A stretch of 5,176 nt of DNA. Origin: 2-02-FULL-46-13 sp036517235. GTDB lineage: Bacteria > Patescibacteriota > Minisyncoccia > Phycocordibacterales > DSPV01. The stretch is taken from positions 1-5,176 of the forward strand of contig DATDXL010000057.1 of the NCBI GenBank assembly GCA_036517235.1, read 5' to 3'. The notes below the pieces were generated by a model that was not told where the DNA came from, ran no database searches, and saw only the letters and a list, made by a program, of their open reading frames with translations. Made by a program: the position numbers and the translations under genes. Positions 3,295-5,176 of the stretch are shown here, piece by piece. The first letter of the stretch is position 1. Each line of letters starts with the position of its first letter.

Positions 3295-4158
3295 TTAGAC
3301 GCGGCGCGCGCTGGCCGAAAGCCACACGCGCGGGATGTATGCCCCATTCGCATCGGGGATCGCGTACTTCTCAAACGCTATCTTAACCCCTTGCTGGAGC
3401 GCGGCAGTGGCCTCTTTGAGGTCATAGCCGTGGAGAGCTCCGGCGGAGTAGTGGTAGTAGCCGCAAATCGCCTCCCAAAAACTGAGCGATGTTCGTACTA
3501 CGGTCGCGTGCACATCCACTAGGGTAAATCCAATCTGCTTCACAAGCTCGAGGTAGTGGCTTTCAGGCAGGAACGCGCCAGCATCGGGACGTTTCGCTTC
3601 CTTATCGCGCTGTATTCCACGATCTCGCAGGAGTCTGACAGCTTCGCTCACTTGTGCGGCATAAAAACGTTGGGTATTTTCCGGACGCGCTTCTTTGTGG
3701 AAGGTGGTGTTGAAGAAGAACCACCCGCCGGGTTGCAGGACGTTTTTGATGCGCTCGAGAGCGGCTCGCTGTGCTTCCACCGAGAGGTAATGGATGCCGT
3801 TGCCCCAGACGGCGGTGTCCACCGACACGTTGGGGGGCAGTGAGAGCTCCTCTGCTTTAGTGTGCACCAGTAAAATCTGTTCGGCAGGGAGACCCAGGTG
3901 TGCCTGCGCGAGCTGGAGCGCTTCTTCTGACTTGTCCACACAGAGAACGTTGGGTTTAGGCCACTCTTTCGGCATTTGGGTGAGGAATAACTCCACCATC
4001 GTTCCCACGCCGGTGGCGATATCCAACAGATGCCGGATGTGGTGCACTCCACCTAGGCGCATTTGTGCTATCCAGCGTCTCACGGTTTCGGTGTTCACAC
4101 CGACGTATTCGGGTGTTCTGGCGAATGATTCGAATGTTCCATCGTGCTGTACAGGCAT
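3295..4158 (-). CDS. Class I SAM-dependent methyltransferase, substrate unknown
   Basis: The 287-residue cytosolic protein carries a Rossmann-type SAM fold. Motif I is LLDIATGVGTMVEL (44-57), with the glycine-containing SAM-binding turn ATGVGT. The acidic end of strand 2 is D75 in VLCVDKS and would hold the ribose. KAEELSLP (101-108) fits the next loop. VDTAVWGNGIHYL (113-125) is motif IV-like, and LQPGGWFFFNTTF (141-153) is the usual post-core LxPGG strand. The C-terminal 130 residues, including FYAAQVSEAVRLL and HYLELVKQIGFTLVDV (201-216), form the rest of the core and a helical cap. The arrangement resembles UbiE/small-molecule methyltransferases, but no substrate motif is evident. The start is supported by AAAGGA (4166-4171 on the minus strand) seven bases before the ATG, one of the few good Shine-Dalgarno sites here. 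It may be co-transcribed with the small ORF at 4207-4470. GC-rich backbone composition. Confidence 0.85.
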   Translation of the reverse strand: MPVQHDGTFESFARTPEYVGVNTETVRRWIAQMRLGGVHHIRHLLDIATGVGTMVELFLTQMPKEWPKPNVLCVDKSEEALQLAQAHLGLPAEQILLVHTKAEELSLPPNVSVDTAVWGNGIHYLSVEAQRAALERIKNVLQPGGWFFFNTTFHKEARPENTQRFYAAQVSEAVRLLRDRGIQRDKEAKRPDAGAFLPESHYLELVKQIGFTLVDVHATVVRTSLSFWEAICGYYHYSAGALHGYDLKEATAALQQGVKIAFEKYAIPDANGAYIPRVWLSASARRV

Positions 4159-4172
4159 ACGATTTTCCTTTC
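4159..4172 (-). promoter_or_regulatory. Ribosome-binding site of the methyltransferase gene
   Basis: The minus strand reads GAAAGGAAAATCGT directly before the ATG. The 12 bases GAAAGGAAAATC recur exactly in front of the membrane-protein gene (4680-4691), suggesting a shared leader type. Confidence 0.7.
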
Positions 4173-4203
4173 AAGTTGGGTGTTTCCGTTTTGGTCCTTG
4201 CAC

Positions 4204-4232
4204 ACCTTACCATGTCTGTTTCGGTATTCCAA
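4204..4232 (-). promoter_or_regulatory. Possible methyltransferase promoter
   Basis: On the minus strand TTGGAA (4227-4232) and TAAGGT (4204-4209) are separated by 17 bases, with TGG before the second box. Both are imperfect matches. It overlaps the 3' end of the small upstream ORF, so it would be an internal promoter if that ORF is real. Confidence 0.3.
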
Positions 4233-4470
4233 TAACCCGTCTCTTTGATCCTGGAGCAGGCTTGTGTTCTACGATCTCAACAAGTCTGGGGGAGTAACCG
4301 TCTACGCCGATGTCGGTACGAATGAGACCATGTGATTGATCTACCAGAACAACGACATGGGGATCGCCGAAATCCACGTGCACAGTTCGGCCGACATCAA
4401 TGGCGCCGGCTGGCAGGTACAGCGTGGCAAACAAACCTATCATGGAATGACGGTGGACATCCAGTAGCAC
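4207..4470 (-). CDS. Possible small protein of 87 residues, unknown
   Basis: A GTG start (4468-4470), two codons after an in-frame TGA, opens an 87-residue frame that ends 48 bases before the methyltransferase ATG. A weak GGTGAG lies three bases upstream. The product alternates hydrophobic and polar residues as a beta-rich protein would: LFATLYLPAGAIDVGRTV (13-30), HVDFGDPHVVVLVDQ (31-45), GLIRTDIGVDGY (48-59), RLVEIVEHK (62-70), then a basic tail (GSKRRVIGIPKQTW). No family is recognised. The antisense frame in the same codon register also looks protein-like but is broken by TGA and TAG, so the minus strand is the better choice. If real, it probably forms a short operon with the methyltransferase. 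Confidence 0.45.
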   Translation of the reverse strand: MLLDVHRHSMIGLFATLYLPAGAIDVGRTVHVDFGDPHVVVLVDQSHGLIRTDIGVDGYSPRLVEIVEHKPAPGSKRRVIGIPKQTW

Positions 4471-4547
4471 GTCTCACCACAGGAGTACTTCCGATTTCTA
4501 GACTAACCTTGTTCGTAAGAAATCTAGGTCGCGTACATTTCAAAAAA

Positions 4548-4581
4548 GGCCGGTTCCTGGAAGGGAATCGGTCTTTTTTTT
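4548..4581 (+). terminator. Strong intrinsic terminator, possibly bidirectional
   Basis: GGCCGGTTCC (4548-4557) pairs with GGAATCGGTC (4564-4573) over 10 bp, with two G-T wobbles and a TGGAAG loop, and eight T follow (4574-4581). Six A precede it (4542-4547), so the minus strand also has a hairpin followed by six T. What plus-strand transcript it ends is unclear, because no plus-strand gene is supported in 4160-4547. Confidence 0.8.
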
Positions 4582-4623
4582 ATCCCGTACCAATCCTAGG
4601 GCGAGTGCGGACAGCCGATATGG

Positions 4624-4655
4624 TTGCAATATTTTATGTGCGGTGTAGTGTAATC
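4624..4655 (+). promoter_or_regulatory. Possible promoter of the four-helix membrane protein gene
   Basis: TTGCAA (4624-4629) resembles a -35 box. The best -10 candidates downstream are TAGTGT (4646-4651, spacer 16) or TGTAAT (4649-4654, spacer 19), both imperfect. They lie after the strong terminator and before the gene, which is where its promoter must be. Confidence 0.3.
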
Positions 4656-4673
4656 GAGGTTCAGTTCAACCTC
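4656..4673 (+). promoter_or_regulatory. Leader hairpin before the membrane-protein gene
   Basis: GAGGTT (4656-4661) pairs perfectly with AACCTC (4668-4673) around CAGTTC. It sits seven bases before the AAAGGA ribosome-binding site (4681-4686), in the predicted untranslated leader. It may stabilise the mRNA or tune translation. Confidence 0.4.
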
Positions 4674-4697
4674 TACCTAGAAAGGAAAATCCTGTTT

Positions 4698-5087
4698 ATG
4701 TATATTGACGCTAATCCCATTCGCCCTCGTGACGATATCCCGGGGATGGTCTTTTTCTCGCTTGTGGGACTCGTGATTTGCTGGGTCTTCGGGCTCGTGC
4801 CATACCTTGGTGTCCTGCTCGCAAGCGTAGCGATCTTTTTTCTGGGGATGGGCCTCGGCTATGTCCCAATGTGTTTTTTGCCGAGGATAATCGTGGTTGT
4901 CTCAACGGTCGCGGGTTATGTTGTGGGTTTTGCCCACGGGACCTTGAAGGCCTACGCCGGTGTGACTCAGCCTTGGTTTTACATTGCCATCATCGTGGCA
5001 GGCGGCCTCTTTACCTGGGGGTATAACTTCGGATACAGAAAGGCGACGAAGGAAGAGAGGAGAGACGCTGGAGAATCTGTGGAGTAA
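4698..5087 (+). CDS. Four-helix integral membrane protein, unknown function
   Basis: The 129-residue product begins with a short polar N-terminus (MYIDANPIRPRDD), followed by hydrophobic segments at about 16-33, 34-56, 61-80 and 92-112, and ends in a charged, basic-acidic tail (YRKATKEERRDAGESVE) that is probably cytoplasmic. Polar or aromatic residues in the helices include W29, C28, C59, H80, W93 and W107; no transporter or enzyme motif is recognised. The frame is open upstream to 4332, but that part is arginine-rich, passes through a strong terminator and has no membrane character, so the ATG at 4698 with AAAGGA (4681-4686) is chosen. The spacing of 11 bases is a little long. A terminator follows 11 bases after the stop, so the gene is monocistronic. 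Base composition matches the backbone. The coding call is firm; function cannot be stated. Confidence 0.8.
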   Translation: MYIDANPIRPRDDIPGMVFFSLVGLVICWVFGLVPYLGVLLASVAIFFLGMGLGYVPMCFLPRIIVVVSTVAGYVVGFAHGTLKAYAGVTQPWFYIAIIVAGGLFTWGYNFGYRKATKEERRDAGESVE

Positions 5088-5098
5088 GAGAGTCCAAG

Positions 5099-5141
5099 AC
5101 CGCCCAAGCGACCATGCGTCGCCCAAGGCGGTTTTTCTTTT
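5099..5141 (+). terminator. Intrinsic terminator of the membrane-protein gene
   Basis: ACCGCC (5099-5104) pairs with GGCGGT (5127-5132). Inside, GCGAC (5108-5112) pairs with GTCGC (5118-5122) around CATGC. The T-rich tract TTTTTCTTTT (5132-5141) follows. It lies 11 bases after the stop codon. Confidence 0.85.
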
Positions 5142-5162
5142 ACGCAGATGAGGTCTCCGACG

Positions 5163-5171
5163 TGGTAGAAT
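5163..5171 (+). promoter_or_regulatory. Promoter-like extended -10 at the right edge
   Basis: TGGTAGAAT matches an extended -10 (TG, one base, then TAGAAT at five of six). It comes right after a terminator and so probably starts the next transcript outside the window. No -35 box is evident. Confidence 0.4.
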
Positions 5172-5176
5172 CAACT

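Noticed and set aside
4267..4467. Plus-strand protein with TGA read as glycine (as in Gracilibacteria or SR1)
   Set aside because: No other gene here has an internal TGA, the frame also contains TAG, and the aligned minus frame is open, which can explain the protein-like look.
4332..4697. Long upstream extension of the four-helix membrane protein
   Set aside because: The extension is arginine-rich, crosses a strong terminator and lacks a ribosome-binding site, while the ATG at 4698 has AAAGGA before it.
1..5176. CRISPR array
   Set aside because: No regularly spaced direct repeats of suitable length are present.

Overview
The window reads like a piece of a Patescibacteria (CPR) genome, most likely a Parcubacteria-type lineage. 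This is inferred from three things: a single-pass SurA-N protein that lacks a PPIase domain, a serine-recombinase tail next to a tRNA gene, and small membrane proteins with little or no Shine-Dalgarno signal. No rRNA or ribosomal protein is present to prove it. The standard code fits every gene; no conserved frame needs TGA to be read as an amino acid.

Layout. Positions 1-231 carry no ORF but form a run of perfect or near-perfect hairpins ending in a stem followed by a U tract. This is a candidate structured RNA that I could not match to a family. A 70-residue two-helix membrane protein follows (253-465), then about 200 bases with small hairpins and a 20-base copy of the 5' end of tRNA-Ser. 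The intact tRNA-Ser(GGA) is at 671-755.

Directly downstream of the tRNA, on the minus strand, lies the C-terminal remnant of a large serine recombinase. Its frame runs on into the 3' half of the tRNA gene. Beyond it is a visibly AT-rich two-gene cassette: a Panacea (DUF4065, SocA-like) protein and a 132-residue partner. Together they look like a toxin-antitoxin-type pair carried in by an element that used tRNA-Ser as its attachment site. The cassette is bracketed on both sides by short GC-rich palindromes. On its right are two long stacked inverted repeats (2119-2207).

The GC-richer backbone then resumes. It holds a membrane-anchored SurA-N protein (2475-3191, +), convergent with a class I SAM methyltransferase (3295-4158, -); a 32-bp perfect palindrome sits between them and probably terminates one or both. 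Upstream of the methyltransferase on the same strand is a possible 87-residue gene (4207-4470, -). A strong terminator (4548-4581) separates this from a 129-residue four-helix membrane protein (4698-5087, +), which has its own terminator. A promoter-like box at the right edge probably serves a gene outside the window.

Functional reading. The backbone genes look like ordinary envelope and methylation functions with no shared pathway. The accessory part (about 760-2350) is a decayed integration with a defence or addiction-like cargo. The most open questions are the RNA at 1-231, the partner protein of the Panacea gene, and the recurring hairpins.
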